A stretch of 64,000 bases of DNA from Ypsolopha sequella (GCA_934047225.1 OW203997.1:7984417-8048416), one strand, 5' to 3'. Positions 40,932-53,572 are shown, numbered from the stretch's first letter. The notes: generated from the sequence alone by a model not told the origin. Made by a program: numbers and translations.

Positions 40932-43900
40932 ATATTACCATTCAATGCGTTATGTAACTGTGTTGTGGTTACTTGTCGGTTCTTTTGTCAAGACAATGAA
41001 TCCGCGAAGGGGTGTCAGAGGTGTTCCGAGTGCGAACTGTGAAAATGTAAGGCCCACACTCGGTACACCCACGTTTAACGTCACAGGTCGTAAATGGTAC
41101 AATACCCACTGAAGGTCATTTTGAAAGTTCAGTTTTTATCTATGTTTTTGTTGGTTGGCAACCTGTTGGCAACCGATTCAAAGAGACAAAATAGGCTCGC
41201 TGGTTTATTTTTTGGTCATTGTTCAGCGTGGAGCTAATCACAGATTTATACATAAATGTAGATAAAATATATTCAATAAAAATTCACAAAATTTTGAAAG
41301 TATGAGCCACAGATGTGATTTAGTTTGTTTTAGTATTGTTTCTTTTCTTATTGCATTGTTTTTTTACTTTAATTTTAATTAATTTTTAACAGTATTACGT
41401 TTTGCGAAACATGTTTTACTTATGTAGCAAATTTTTTATTTTTTTTATTAAGTACCTATGTTGTGTCTACCTGTTATTGGGTATGCACTATAATTTATAA
41501 ATATAAAGCTATTTTTTTATATGTCATATTGTAATATCTGTTGGCAAACCTAATAAATAAATGAAAATAAATATTTCTGTGTTGTGGGCAAAGGCGAGCT
41601 GTCAAATCTTAACTGTCAAGTTTTTTTATTATATATAATCATACCTCAGCCAGTACCTGTAGTACAAAATAAAAGTAAATATATCCTGTTATTGTATAAT
41701 GCAACCTATAGACATAGTGTATTAAATTAACTTATTTTCTAACTAATTATATACATATAAAATAAATAATTATATTTCATATTAATTTAAATCATATTTT
41801 TCGACCCGATATGGGGCCGATATAAGTCGATAAATACAATGAGTTATTTATTATAACCTAACATAAAAAATTGAAAAAATTACATATTTCAAAAATATAT
41901 ATGTAGAATAAACTTATATTTACTTACTTACTTCCTTAAAATTATTTTAATTTCATAAAATTTTATTCTACGTCTATCTCAAAATAGCAGAATTATTTAT
42001 GCGCATTATTTACGATTCCATATGCCGTAATAAAGATTCCGATCGCAAAGTTACTTAAAAAACGTAACTTTAAGTAGGATTTAAGTAACTTAAAATTACT
42101 CAAGATTCTAAAAAAAGGAAACTTTATAAAAAACCTTTGAACCACGTTTTTAATGAAGTACCTTTATTTACCTAAAAAAGTTGTTTTTTTAACTGACTGT
42201 CTAGATATAATACGCATTTGCACTAAGAATTATTTTAACACGACACGAAAGGTTGCCTGGAAGTATTGCTATTAGCAATAAGTGCCGCCTTTGTACACTG
42301 TAAAATATTTTCAAGGTTTTTTTTTTTCATGTTTTTGTGTAAATTAAGCGTAATAAATAAAATAAACGACCGGGCCAAAGTTTCATCTAACATAGAAACC
42401 GAGTGTTCATTTATATGCGCAGTAAAGCCGATTTTGAAGTCTTTAATTTTAGTTTTAGTTATGTCAAAACTAAACTTTCTTTATTGCAAAATAGCCCTTA
42501 TTGCAAAATAGAACATGAGTGAAATTATATTGGAATAATTTAAGTTTTGACAGCACAAAAACTAAAATTAAAGCCTTCAAAATCTGCTACAGTACCCAGT
42601 TAAAAGATAATCCACTATTTACAATTTAAATTTCCAGCTAAAAATTAACTCATTATCTGTTTGAACAAGCTAAAGCTTGTACTTAAAGCTGTTTACTTTG
42701 ACAAGTCATCAGCTATTTGGTCATAAATAGATCTAGTAGCCCGGATGTTCACTTTTTTATGTTCATGAACATTCATGAGTGAATTTTAAACATTGTTTGA
42801 TGACGCAACAAAGTAAACAAGTGATCCAAAATAAGCCACACTATTCTTTCAGTTTCACTTTCCCGCGGTTTGTTATCTTCACAGCTTGTGGAAAATAATG
42901 TGCAATGTAGAAACTTTTACTGCTCTCATTATTCGCCGTGTGTAACATGAGAATGTAGACAGAAATACAGTTGCGAAGCGACTGTGGGCCAAAAATAGTT
43001 GCGTCTACGCTTCTCGACGCAGCGACGCTCGGCCCGTTAAATAAAGGCACCTCTACAAGTCTACACTCACCCTGAAAGTGCAGCTAGATGAAAGCGTTGC
43101 GTGCACGCAAATCGCAGCCAGTGCGCCAATCTCCTGAACAGACCTTGACCGATTCAAATTTTGAATGCCGGCTTGATGGTATCCACGTGAGCGCGTTCCA
43201 AATCCGAAACACTGCGTTTTCTTTTTTATTTAAAGAAATTTCAGCTTCGTGTTGCTTTGACACAAGTTTGTGAAGCCTTTTCACTGAAGTCTTTTAGAAA
43301 AGTTGCTCGACTTTATCTATTTTGTACCGCAAATAGTTTGAGAGACGCCGACGCGTGCTATGGTCGCCGGTTGCGAGTGTACTGGCGGCGTCAACGATCA
43401 TCGGCCATGTTTAAGGCACGTCCACGCGGTTTGATAAAAAAATATTATTGTTATTCATTGAGCGTATTTTGTACAATATGCGGTAGTTTGGACGCATGTG
43501 GGCCCCAGGCGCCACCATGCGGAAAGCTCTTGAATTCTTTGCTAATTGCTAAGAACTCACTGTTGGTGATTCACACACGGCATGAAATACAAAGTTTCTA
43601 TTTGGTACCAAAATTATCAAAATTTAAATATTTAAGGTGACTTTTGTTTATAGCTGTAGACTCGGTTATTAGTCAGGTTCAACAATGTTTTCTAAGGAAT
43701 CCGAAAAAAAGATTGTGGCCCTATACTAATTTACGAACAACTCCGAGTCATAGTAAAGGAAACATAAATTTTATTTTTCATTATCACAAAAAGCCTTGGT
43801 CCTCAGCAATTACCGAGTCTCCAGTGTGAATTTGGCTATACAAATAAAAGCCATAGTGGCGCGACGATGTGTTTATTGACAATGTAAAACAAGAACAAAA

Positions 43901-44147
43901 TGTTAATTTTGAAAAGAAAATGTCGTGAAAAATTACCATTGTTTTGTAAAAGCCATAAAGTTTTTATAATATGTAAGTAAGCAATACAGTTACCTAAGGT
44001 GGTATTGTTATCTAACTGGCGCAAAATTCATGGTCAATAGCAAAGGCAACTGACAATATTTTATCGTATTCACAGGAAATGCTAATTGTTGATAACATAA
44101 TTGCCACTACACAACACATTTTCTAATTTGTCGAATATTTTAAGGAA
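40932..44147. other. No gene recognised; SINE fragment at 40,990-41,085
   Basis: A minus-strand SINE tail lies at 40,990-41,085 (GGGTGTCAGAGGTGTTCCGAG). The rest is AT-rich apart from a GC-richer island at about 42,950-43,430. Short ORFs there (e.g. 43,257-43,640) have no recognisable domain. A fragment GAGTCTCCAGTGTGAATTTG near 43,818 recalls short repeats in palindrome A. Nothing else could be assigned. Confidence 0.4.
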
Positions 44148-44285
44148 CGAACGAATGAAAGAATGAATGGACACTTTATTGTACGCAAAAGACATATAAA
44201 AGGGAAAAAAAAACGTAATTTTGTGCAAAGGCGGACTTATCACTTGAAGCGATTTCTTCCAGCCAACCTTTGGATGGTGAAGAAA
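44148..44285 (-). mobile_element. 3' end of a lepidopteran LINE
   Basis: Read on the minus strand it has CCAAAGGTTGGCTGGAAG, a GCGATTTCTTCC complement, AAAGTGTCCATTC and a (TTCA/ATTC)n-like tail. This pattern is common as a non-LTR retrotransposon 3' end in moths. Only the untranslated tail is present. Confidence 0.55.
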
Positions 44286-44370
44286 TTGTTATCACAAGAA
44301 AATTAAAAGGAGAACAGATAAAATAATGATATGAAAGTTCAGTAAATTAAGTAAAATGTACATAAGAGAT

Positions 44371-44872
44371 GTGCCGACCATGACTTTGGCTGACTAGCCG
44401 ATTGGCCGACTAGTCGGTTGAAAAAAGGCAGACTAGTCGGCTAAGCCGATCATTCCTTTGTTTGGTATATAAAATATATGAAATAATTATTTTGTGATAC
44501 AAAAAGAATTCGGGTATATATAAAAACTTATGAAAGATAATAAGATAAAAAGACGTAATAAATTCTTAATTCAGTGTTGTAGAAAGCCACGTTTAGATTA
44601 TTTTTTAAATTAAATTTATAGTCTTCTTGATTTAAGTCCAATTATTTACCAAATAAACTGTTACTATTCCTGGATTATTGTACAAACTGTAAGGCTGATT
44701 CTAAATAAAATGAAAATTATCAACAATAAAGATTACGATTTCATTTCAATCACCCTATTTTAGGCATAGAAATATGTAAAGTAATAGGCCGACTAGTCGG
44801 CGCTTTTGCCGACTAATCGCCGACTAGTCGCCGACTACAAAATATGGTCGGATAGTCGGCTTTCCCGACTAC
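44371..44872. repeat. Repeat element bordered by clusters of CGACTAGTCGG palindromes
   Basis: Two clusters (44,371-44,450 and 44,785-44,872) contain many full or near copies of the palindrome CCGACTAGTCGG and variants, e.g. GCCGACTAGTCGGC. They flank ~330 bp of AT-rich DNA. The arrangement resembles subterminal repeats of a non-autonomous DNA transposon. There is no ORF. Confidence 0.6.
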
Positions 44873-45000
44873 ATTTATGTATACATACATACATAAAACA
44901 TACTTATACTCATGCCTGTCTCCCACAGGGGTAGGCAGATTACAGATTTCCATCTGCTACGATCCAGACACACCTCTTTCGCTTCTTCCACATCCATCAA
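44873..45000 (-). mobile_element. LINE 3' end with (TATG)n tail
   Basis: Minus strand: GATGGATGTGGAAGAAGCG, then TCTGCCTACCCCTGTGGG, GACAGGCATGAGTATAAGTA and a (TATG)n tail. The same family is at 63,780-63,915 in the opposite orientation and, shorter, at 56,830-56,895. Confidence 0.65.
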
Positions 45001-46026
45001 CCTAAATCTAAAAACTTGTTTTATATATAAATATACGACCTACCAAATAAAACTTACATTTTAATAAATACCATAGACTTCCATAACATAAACATTAAAT
45101 AAACAGGAATATGTTATATTTAGTAAATAAGTAAATAAAAAAAAACTTTTAAGTATTTTTTTAGAGTTTTCAAAAATTTCAAGAAAATTTGAGAATTTTC
45201 AAGAATTTTTCAAGTCTAATTTACAGAAACCAATGGAAACTTGGCGATGGCAGCATACAGAATACATAGGTGATAACGTTTTGATATAAAAAGATTATTG
45301 TTCACTCAAAATTCTGATTTTCGATATATTTTCGACATAGGTATCTAACCCTATAGTTGCTACTTTTCTTATAATTTATGCAGATTTTGTCGATTAAATT
45401 AGAAAATTAGAGATCAATAACACTTTGTTATGTATGTATGTAGGTCAAATAAACATCATCTACTTATTAGTAAATTTGACTGACGTCTTTTAAATACTAG
45501 CAAAAAATTACGTATTTTAAATACTAGTAAAAAATGACAAGTGTGAAAGAATCAACAACTTACAATACTTGTTTCAGTTCCTTATTATTTATTGTACGTA
45601 TAGCTTTGTACCCGCAGCCCTATTCGCCTGTAGGAGCAAGGAGCCTCCTTTATCTCTGAATTGTTCCTAAAGTTGTTACTGCTCAGCTTTTTTGACTTAG
45701 CATATAAATAAAAGAAGAAATGACTTGGTTTTTAAAGCAGAATGGTGTAAAACTTCCTTTGCCCAACGTTTTTTTTCATTTCTAGGACGATTTGTCTACA
45801 ATAAGTTAAATAATATACTAGAGATATATCCAATGACACGTCACGCTTGTAAGACAACAACAAAAGATTGGCTTCTTACCCAGAATTACTACAATATAGA
45901 GTCTCTTATTGTGACAGTTCAATAAAATCCTAAATATTTTTATTTTATTATTATTATTTATTTATTACTTCTCTCCGTAAATTACTCTACACGATTTTCT
46001 GTGTCCATCTTATGAGATATTTAAAT

Positions 46027-46069
<43 letters not shown>

Positions 46070-47776
46070 TTATCCACACTGATATTTCAACATCCACACT
46101 CTCACACTCATGTCAAATACTATATAAAATCATTACCTTATCTACATCTACCGAATAAAGTTTAGTAAAGTGCCTATATATTGCTGTATCTCAATGTTAA
46201 CTTGGCCTGTGAGAAGGCGCTGGAGGCCATAACTCAGTTATGGTTTTCGCCTACATTGGTCTCCAACGATACTTAATAGTAAGAAATTATATTTATAAGT
46301 TAAATAAGATAAGTGTGTTTTCTATTTTTGTCTTTTTGTCACGTAAATAAAAGTTTTTTTTTTTTTTTTTAGCCATAGTGCAATAAATTAAACCTATCTC
46401 AAATAACCCCTAAGCCGCTTAAAATCCGTTCAGCGCACTCAGAAAACGGACGTTTAACCTAGCTCGAATAAAAACGGAACTAGCTCGGTTAAAAAAGAAT
46501 TAGCTATGATAGTAAAACAACGAACAATAACAATCTCTCAAACTTCCATCACAGCTTCCATCAAAATCAAAATTAAAATAGCTCACAGTTAAAATGTCAT
46601 AAGCCATCCAGACATAAACAAATGAGTTCAAAAAACATACTAACTGCGTCCTTTTACCTCGGTACAAAGTGCAAGGTACTAATTAGCAAGAACTAAGTCG
46701 GCTATTGTAGTCGAGCAAAAAAGGTGCTACAAACAAGTATAATGGTTACAGTAACAGAGTAACCATGTTCAAAATGTGACATTTTATAAGCTTTTCACAA
46801 AGACAATTTTTTGTTTCGCAAATCGCAGTTTCATTATGGAAGTAAAGTTAAACGAAACTCATAAGTAGCGTTTGGCTACGAGGAAACTGGTTTGGCAAAA
46901 TATTTTGACCACGAGGAACAACCCAATATTTTGGTTGTATTTATATCAAGTATATATTTTTTTAAGAATTATTAGAGGCCGCTTTAACGAAAATAAGAAC
47001 GGTCATGACAAGTCAGGCTCCATAAATATCTTCAAACTCCTTTTAACAGAGATGTTTTCTGATAGTGCTTTAAAATTTATAGGTGAAATCATATGAAATT
47101 GTAAAGTAAAAGTAAGAAAAAAGTAAAAACCTATACCTTTCGCATGCCTAGTCAAAGATTCAGACGATAGACACAATTGATTATAGAATTTTTAGAGTAG
47201 AAAAATCAGTTAGAAATCTGAAAAAAATAAATCTCTAAAGAGGCTCAAACCGCGCCTATCGCGGGCCAGCAACATATCCAGTTGTTGAATTTAATAATTT
47301 TTATATTCCAGAAAAAAATTCCCTCTTCTTCAAAAGTCCTAGGCTGTAAGGGTTGTACCTGACAAGGTCATCAATGATTACATTTAATTCAAAGGGAGTC
47401 GCAGAGATGCCCTCGACTTAAAAAACGAAAAAAAAAGGTTGCAAAATTCACTTCCCTGCCAAGGTCCTACCCCCATTCCCAACGTCATCTAGTCCGGTAA
47501 TGTTTTTTGAAAGATATCAGGGGAATAACTTAACAGATAATAATCAGATAAAACTCGAAAACCACAACATTCAACGTCTAGATAACGTAAATGAATAATC
47601 GCGCGCGCGTTGAAATCTTTTATATGGAGATTATTCTCGTCTCGAAGGTAATAAAATAATTCCTTCCTAAAAAAAAAACTTTATCGCATGTAGGCTGGGA
47701 GAGTTTTCAGAGATGTTCAGAGTGTTGATCATTATGTGGTGAACTCGTAACTTTCTTAGACTGATAGTGATCATCG
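45001..47776. other. No gene recognised; AT microsatellite at 46,031-46,066
   Basis: AT-rich. It contains an (AT)n run of ~36 bp and a T-run near 46,355-46,371 after ATAAAAG that could be a retroposon tail in reverse. Short ORFs at 45,725-45,925 and 46,872-47,096 have no recognisable pattern. Confidence 0.4.
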
Positions 47777-48120
47777 ATGATTTACGTCACATATGTTGTT
47801 GTACATATTCTACCGTTGGCGATATATTATTGTGTTGATACAATGGCAGCATCCCATCCCCAAGCGACCTTGCTCCATGCGGGTGCGGCTGCGGCGGATG
47901 GCTCCAAGAGGCGCAGATATGTGGCCCTAGGGGCCTACATGTTTGTGCCCTTTGGCGTGGAGACCTTCGGGCCAGAAGCGCGACGACTCTCGTTGCGCCT
48001 GATCACCGGTAACCCAAGGGCTGGGGCATACCTTGGTCAGCGGATTAGCCTGGCAACGAGGCAACGCCGCCAGCTTTTTGGGTACTTTTCCCAATGACGG
48101 CAGCGATCTACCCAGCATAT
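47777..48120 (+). pseudogene. C-terminal fragment of a LINE ORF2 protein
   Basis: A reading frame from about 47,840 encodes a GC-rich stretch with LLHAGAAAADGSKRRRYVAL and then FVPFGVETFGPEARRLSL and NPRAGAYLGQRISLATRQ. I know this pattern (FVPxxVETxGPxG ... RAGxxxxQRIxxAIQ) from the C-termini of non-LTR reverse transcriptases in arthropods. The frame ends at a TGA (48,095-48,097), a little early compared with the fragment at 59,549, which carries the RGDAASLLGTLP part. No RT domain is left upstream. Confidence 0.6.
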
Positions 48121-48286
48121 TTTATTTGACTTAAAATTTTAATAGGCCACTAAAAATTTTTTGGGAATATAATTTTTGTTTTAGGTATATACCTATACTT
48201 AATTTTAATTTTGAATTATTTAGTTTAGTTAATACATTGTTATTTAAGTGTTAATTATGTATTAAAAAATATAAGTACAAATAATA
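48121..48286 (+). other. Probable 3' untranslated tail of the LINE fragment
   Basis: AT-rich sequence directly after the LINE C-terminus. It has no ORF and no clear poly(A), and gives way to an unrelated repeat at about 48,287. Confidence 0.35.
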
Positions 48287-48585
48287 TTAATCTACTCGTA
48301 CTATACTAATAATAAAGTGGTGAAAGAAAAAGTCGTATCTGTACATCGGAAATTTTTTGCGAAATTTTACATGAAATATATTTGTATTGTAGCTACAGAG
48401 GGCAAAACTACAATTTTTTAAATTTTTGTCTTCTGTCTTACGTTTATGTTATCATTGTAGTGAGCCTGGTCAACATATAGGCTATAAGGGGTGTTGATCT
48501 TTATGTTGTTGATAAATAACCGCGGAGCCGAAAACGGGGCAAAGATTAAATAAAAGCGGACGGAGCCGCGGGCGAAACCCTAATT
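48287..48585 (+). repeat. Lepidopteran 'GACGGAGCCGCGGGC' dispersed repeat
   Basis: It begins near CTATACTAATAATAAAG and ends GCGGACGGAGCCGCGGGCGA. This head-and-tail combination is widespread in insect, especially lepidopteran, non-coding DNA. It contains no ORF. Confidence 0.55.
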
Positions 48586-48763
48586 ATATTTAATGTTACC
48601 ATGTTATCTGTTAGTATTAGTTAGGTACTTAAGTATACGCTAAGTAAATAAATAAATATTTTAGGTTTACTTTGTTAGATTTTTTATTTTTAGGTCATCT
48701 TTAGTTAAGTTTTTAATGTTATTTAAGTTTTTAGGTAAATAAATATTATTACAACAAAATAAC

Positions 48764-48866
48764 AATAATTGTCTTAATTAAAACTTAACGACTCAGTATT
48801 TGTAAAATATATATTATTTGTAAAAAGTACCGCAAGTCGTTAAGTTTTAATTATGACAATTATTAT
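48764..48866. mobile_element. Small MITE/hairpin, ~100 bp
   Basis: AACAATAATTGTCTTAATTA with AAACTTAACGACT on the left pairs with AGTCGTTAAGTTTTAATTAT on the right, as near-perfect inverted arms of ~34 bp. It could fold into a hairpin. Confidence 0.6.
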
Positions 48867-48989
48867 CTTATTATTAAGTTATACTTAGGTGTATAAAGGG
48901 CTAAACTTTATTATGCACTTTCTTCTAAAATGGCTCTTCTAAATATTACATATGTTGCAGGATTGTTATTCTTGTATTACATAGTTGCT

Positions 48990-49375
48990 ATTAGAGTACA
49001 GTTTCGAGGTGGTAGGGCTGATGCCGGGCTCGACTGTGGAGGTACCACCATCTTACTTGGAGACCCCCTCGAAGTAATTCGGGGGAGAGTAATAGGACAG
49101 CTCACAGGCAAAAAACCAGGAGGCCCACCATGCCTGGGACCCATGGATGGCGGTATATCCATTCCTAATAGCCGGGCCTTATATGGAACAGGCTGGTGAC
49201 GGGCAGTGGCGTCACGGGTTCCGGCACCGCGCTCACCAACCCGCCTGCCCATCGTGTGTGAGTATGGGCAATTCTTCCAGGATGACTGCCAGGAGTGGCA
49301 AAGTCCTGGAAAGGCTTATGTCCAGCAGTGGACGAACTAGGCTGATGGATGGATGGATGGATGGATGGATTAGTA
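48990..49375 (+). mobile_element. RTE-type LINE 3' end with (GATG)n tail
   Basis: The sequence ends GTCCAGCAGTGGACGAACTA followed by GGCTGATGGATGGATGG, the typical end of RTE-clade LINEs in Lepidoptera. Upstream GC-rich sequence (49,000-49,330) includes a decayed C-terminal coding part (..GKVLERLMSSSGR). The 49,343-49,371 stretch is the GATG repeat. Confidence 0.7.
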
Positions 49376-49518
49376 CATGTATAGATACGTGGAAGAGTTG
49401 GGTCTTCTGGTACAGGCTGCTCTCAGCTTAAAAGAAGACACCAGTCCCCATCTTTATAATTTTCAAGAGTTTATAATTACCAATAAATTATTTATCATTT
49501 TCATTTCTCAATCAGAAA

Positions 49519-50155
49519 AAGAAAACCGGCCCAGTGTGAGTCGGGCCTCGCTCTTTTAAGGTTCCGTATAAATGAGCAATTGTGTCAAACTAGATATTTA
49601 TTTAATGTTAGGTAATGCTCTAATTCTGTCAGACATAAAAACTGCAAAATTAAGTTGGTTGAGTATTCGGGGACGTAACCCTAAAATTTCATTTAAATCG
49701 GCGTTTTTAGTATTTGTTATTTAAATACTGCATATGGTACATCATATACTCAAATTTCACATTCCTAACTGTTTTGAGCTTTGAGATAGACCCCGTAACA
49801 AAAATGGTCTAAAAATGGCAACTTCGATAGCCCCCAATTTCTTTACTTTTTAAGATTAAAATATATATATATAATTATACTCTACTTAATGAGCTTTAGA
49901 CAATGACACCCCACATGCTAGGGCAAGAAAAAAAAAATTTTTTTCTGGTCCCTTTTCATGAACGAGCCCCCCCTGAATAATAATTTAATTACATTTTAAA
50001 TTCGAAATTCGGTTTTGGGTCAACATTTTACACAATATAAAAAAACAGGTTTCTATCACATTCCGTCTATCTAAGAGCTAGAGACCCGTGACATACGGAC
50101 AGCGGAGTGACATTAATAGGGCTCCGACTTGCCCTTTTCTACAGAACCCTAAAAA
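49519..50155 (+). repeat. 'GGTTCCGTA' dispersed repeat, longer copy
   Basis: The head ACCGGCCCAGTGTGAGTCGG and GGTTCCGTA block are at 49,525-49,570. The tail GAGACCCGTGACATACGGAC with AGAACCCTAAAAACGG is at 50,080-50,155. The middle differs from the 7,156 copy, so this may be a longer subfamily or contain insertions. Confidence 0.6.
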
Positions 50156-50490
50156 CGGATAAACGCGAAAACCCTAGGTTTAATGCAAAGGTTCGAATAA
50201 TTGGAATCTATAGGAAAGAACTTCAAAACAAAAAGTCAAAAATAGATGCGACGACGAGCGAAGTGAAGCGAGGAGGTGCGTTATGTTTAGACGTAAACAA
50301 ATTTGGGGAGCCAAGCGAAGCGAGGCCACCCTTTTAGTTCTTAACATAACGTTTCCAACTATCTGGATCTTTGCAAAAAATCCTAGAATCCGTTTTTTCT
50401 ATTTACCTTAACATTTTTTCAAAAATAAGCTTACCTGAGTTCTATAGAAAGTTTTTTATCTACATCCTTTATAATAGGTCTCTACATTTA
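50156..50490. other. No gene recognised
   Basis: It contains two similar GC-richer motifs, GCGACGACGAGCGAAGTGA and GAGCCAAGCGAAGCGAGG (50,248-50,325). Function unknown. Confidence 0.35.
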
Positions 50491-50775
50491 AAGTTGCCGA
50501 AATTTTCTTACAGATTCATGACTTCATAATTCCTGTAATTCAATAGCTATTTCCATTATTTGTTTTTTGTTTGAAAGTTGATTTCAAGGTTCTACATCTA
50601 CATGTTAAATTTCGTTTTTATTTTCAGATTCGTAGTAATTTTTTTCAGCTACACTTTTTAAAAATGAAATAAATGTTGTCTCAATCATACACAAAAGAAA
50701 TCATAAAATTTGGATTGAAAATTGAGTTTCCTTCCAATTCTCTATAGAAAACGGCAATTTCATATGTAAATTATT
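50491..50775 (-). repeat. Dispersed repeat, family A copy 2
   Basis: Reverse-complement relative of 5,177-5,565, with shorter spacing in places. Confidence 0.6.
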
Positions 50776-51097
50776 CATTGTAAGCAATTTAAATATGCAA
50801 AGCAATAAACAAACTTAAGGCCTCATGCGTTCAGACGCTCGTGACTTGTAACTTTATAATTCTACAAGTGTAATCACACAACATGTTTACAAGTGTAATC
50901 CGGTGGGAATAGTCGACTGTCGCTTCGGAAATTATTGCCGTCATCAGGGGCGGATCTAGACTTTCAATCAGGGACCATCATGGCATTACGAGCTCGTTTA
51001 TAATTAGCTGAACCAAGTGGCAGGAGGAACGATCGTGCCGGAAGTGTATTGTAAATCAATTTGATATCGATAAATAATTCTACTGGTTAAGAGTCAA
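50776..51097. other. No gene recognised
   Basis: Unassigned. A short duplication (ACAAGTGTAATC) occurs at about 50,863 and 50,890. Confidence 0.3.
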
Positions 51098-51665
51098 GCG
51101 GAGGATGCATAGTTCATACAAACAGAATACCAAAATCATTTGATTTAAATTGTAAATCACCAGTAAATCAGCGGGTCTACCGCGTAATTCTCATTTGTAT
51201 CAACTTCAAGCAAATGCATGCGAAATTCAACGCGTGCAAAAGAGATGGCATGTTAGGCGGGCGTCGTCGCACGCACGTCAAATTTCAATCTCAAGTTGAT
51301 GTTGATGAAAATGAGAATTACGCGGTAGACCCACAGGTCTTTCAGTACAGGGGCCCTTGCAACTTTTGTAAATGCTCTGTTTTTGATCAATAAAGCTATT
51401 TTTTTAATTTTAAACTATAACTTTTCCAATGTAGTGTATTTATTCCGATTGGATGACAGAATATCTAATTTTAAAATGAAATATGAGAAAAAATTAGTTT
51501 TTTATGGCAATTAGAAATTCTTTATATTTCGTCTTTAACTCAGTGTTCATAATCAAATAGACATTTGGAAACCTAAATCGGAATAAATACACATTACCTT
51601 GAAAATATGTACAAGTTACAACTGATTTTGGTATTCCTTTTGTATAAACTATGCATCCTGCGCCG
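51098..51665. mobile_element. Inverted-repeat element with a second MITE nested in it
   Basis: The outer arms (GCGGAGGATGCATAGTTCAT ... and ... ATGCATCCTGCGCC) are imperfect inverted copies that continue through ACCAAAATCA. Inside the left half lies the 160-bp element at 51,173-51,332. A second inverted pair (ATCGGAATAAATACAC-like) occurs near 51,430-51,600. Confidence 0.6.
51173..51332. mobile_element. MITE with GGGTCTACCGCGTAATTCTC ends
   Basis: Terminal GGGTCTACCGCGTAATTCTC is inverted exactly at the right end, and the arms continue imperfectly (ATTTGTATCAACTTCAAG versus its mirror). It is nested in a larger inverted-repeat element. Confidence 0.75.
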
Positions 51666-51925
51666 GATTAAAGTAGCTTTTATTTTATAATTGGCTTCTT
51701 TTTTTGGCCAATAACCAAAACCGTTAAAAACCGTTTCGAGTAATGTGTAGTAATTATTTAGGCATATTTTAAAATAAGCAAAATGAAAAAAGAGATGTCT
51801 TTGATGGGCCAGAGAGTGACATAGGCTACTTTTTATCCCGGAAAAAACAAACTAAATCAGCATAGATGAAACCACGAACAAAAGCTTGTTTTTTATAACA
51901 GAATATAGAATTTCAGGTCTCTATC

Positions 51926-52027
51926 TCATTTCGTCTAAGATCTAGAGACCCGTGACATACGGACAGACAGACAGCAGAGTCTCATTAACGGGCTCCGTCT
52001 TGCCTTTTGGGTACGGAACCCCAAAAA
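51926..52027 (+). repeat. Tail of a 'GGTTCCGTA' repeat
   Basis: CTAGAGACCCGTGACATACG, GACAGACAGACAGCAGAGTC and GGGTACGGAACCCCAAAAA match the end of the copies at 7,156 and 49,519. Confidence 0.65.
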
Positions 52028-52189
52028 TGATTGAATTCCATTCTGATAAGATGATCATGGTATGGAGGGGGGACACATCATAACCCCCTGGATCAGCCTT
52101 TGATCGTAATTTGTGGTTACTTACATTATATTATAGGTATAACTATAAATAAACCAACAACAACCCAAAAAAAAAAAACCGTCACTACC

Positions 52190-52330
52190 TATGTCGCCGA
52201 AGGGGTGTCAGAGGTGTTCTAGAGTGTGTGGGTGTTTCTAGAATCGTCAACATTCGTAGACCCTCTTTTTTGATGTAAAGACACGCTTCTCACAGTGTTT
52301 TTCTTCACTGTTCAGAAAGTACACAAATAA
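52190..52330 (-). mobile_element. SINE fragment
   Basis: GAAGGGGTGTCAGAGGTGTT and CACAGTGTTTTTCTTCACTG are diverged tail and body pieces of the tRNA-headed SINE, in minus orientation. Confidence 0.55.
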
Positions 52331-52390
52331 ATAAAATTAGTCAGGTACAAATTTCGCTTTTTTTTAATTAACTTTACTATAGCTTTTTAG

Positions 52391-52810
52391 ATATCCATTC
52401 ATCAGCCCGTATTCGTCCACTGCTGGACAATATTACGCCACTCTTGGCGGTCCTCAGTCATCCTCATCCAGCCGCCACCCACAACGTCCTTCAGATCGTC
52501 AGTCCAGTGGGCACGAGGGCGGCCTACGCTGCGCTTTGCTGTACGTGGTCTCCATTCCAATGCCTTACGGCACTAATGGTTATCACGTCGGTGACAGATA
52601 TGGCCAGTCCACTGCCACTTCAACTTACTGATTCGGCAGGCTATGTCGGTCACCTTCGATCTCTGACGGATATCTTCGTTTCAGATTTTATCCATCAAAG
52701 ATATCCCAAGCATAGCCCGCTCCATAGCTCGTTGACCGACCTTAAATCGGCGTATCAAGCCTTTGGTAAAAGACCACGTCTCACCGCCGTACGTCATCAC
52801 TAGAAGGACG
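52391..52810 (-). pseudogene. RTE-type LINE reverse transcriptase, C-terminal end (broken)
   Basis: The minus strand encodes, with a few stops and no start, a pattern I recognise from RTE LINEs: TYGGETWSFTKGL, QRAMERAMLGISL, SKLKWQWTGHICHR, LEWRPRTAKRSVGRP, HWTDDLKDVVGG and a last VQQWTNTG followed by a stop and GATGAATGG. It is a 5'-truncated, inactive relic, related to the 3' end at 48,990-49,375. Confidence 0.8.
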
Positions 52811-53572
52811 CACTGGTTATATAAATTGGCGAAGTAAATATGTGACGCAACTTCCCGAGTTTTTAGATATAGTTTCAGTGTATTCCTTACAGAAACTGGT
52901 TAGATTTCTGGTATAAAAGTAGGTAGCCTGTGTGGTAAGTGGTCTTCTATTAGTCGCTGCAAAAGTCTCGTTATGATTCGTCGATTGGTTGCAGACTTAC
53001 AGGATTACAAACATGTGAACCAATCAACTTCCACATTAAATATATTTGCACCAATGTAGAAATTATAAGATTTTGGATTATAATGTAAATTTTGTAATTG
53101 TAGCGTTAAGTTTTATAGCTGTTAAATTACACGTAACTGATTTATATACATAAAATCCGACTATAATTTATGGCATTTAATTTTTTTCTATGTAATGTAA
53201 GGGATCGCTATTTGTTATGGACCATAAAAACCATAACTTATGGTTATTTTTTATTCAAACTTGAATCACGAGTATTTCTCATGGCTAAAAAAAGACTCAA
53301 CTATAGGTTTTCCTGTTTTGGTACACTACTCACCAATTATTATTTAAATACCTAGGTATATATGCTATATAAATATGTGGTTACTCATAGTAATTGCGGT
53401 ACACAACGAAAATAATTCATACGCTGCACTTTTGGTTAGCGATCTGAAACTTTGTACTTACATAGTTTTTAGAGTCTATAAGAACACAAATGGCCGATGT
53501 GATCGAATTTTTTTTTCAACGAAATGCGTTTTATTGCAAATAGGAGCCATTTTCAAAAAATAGGCTGCAAGG
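52811..53572. other. No gene recognised
   Basis: AT-rich sequence with several short ORFs (e.g. 53,170-53,355) that show no recognisable pattern. Confidence 0.35.

Noticed and set aside
43257..43640. 127-codon ORF as a host gene
   Set aside because: No recognisable domain, poor composition and surrounding decayed repeats; not supported.
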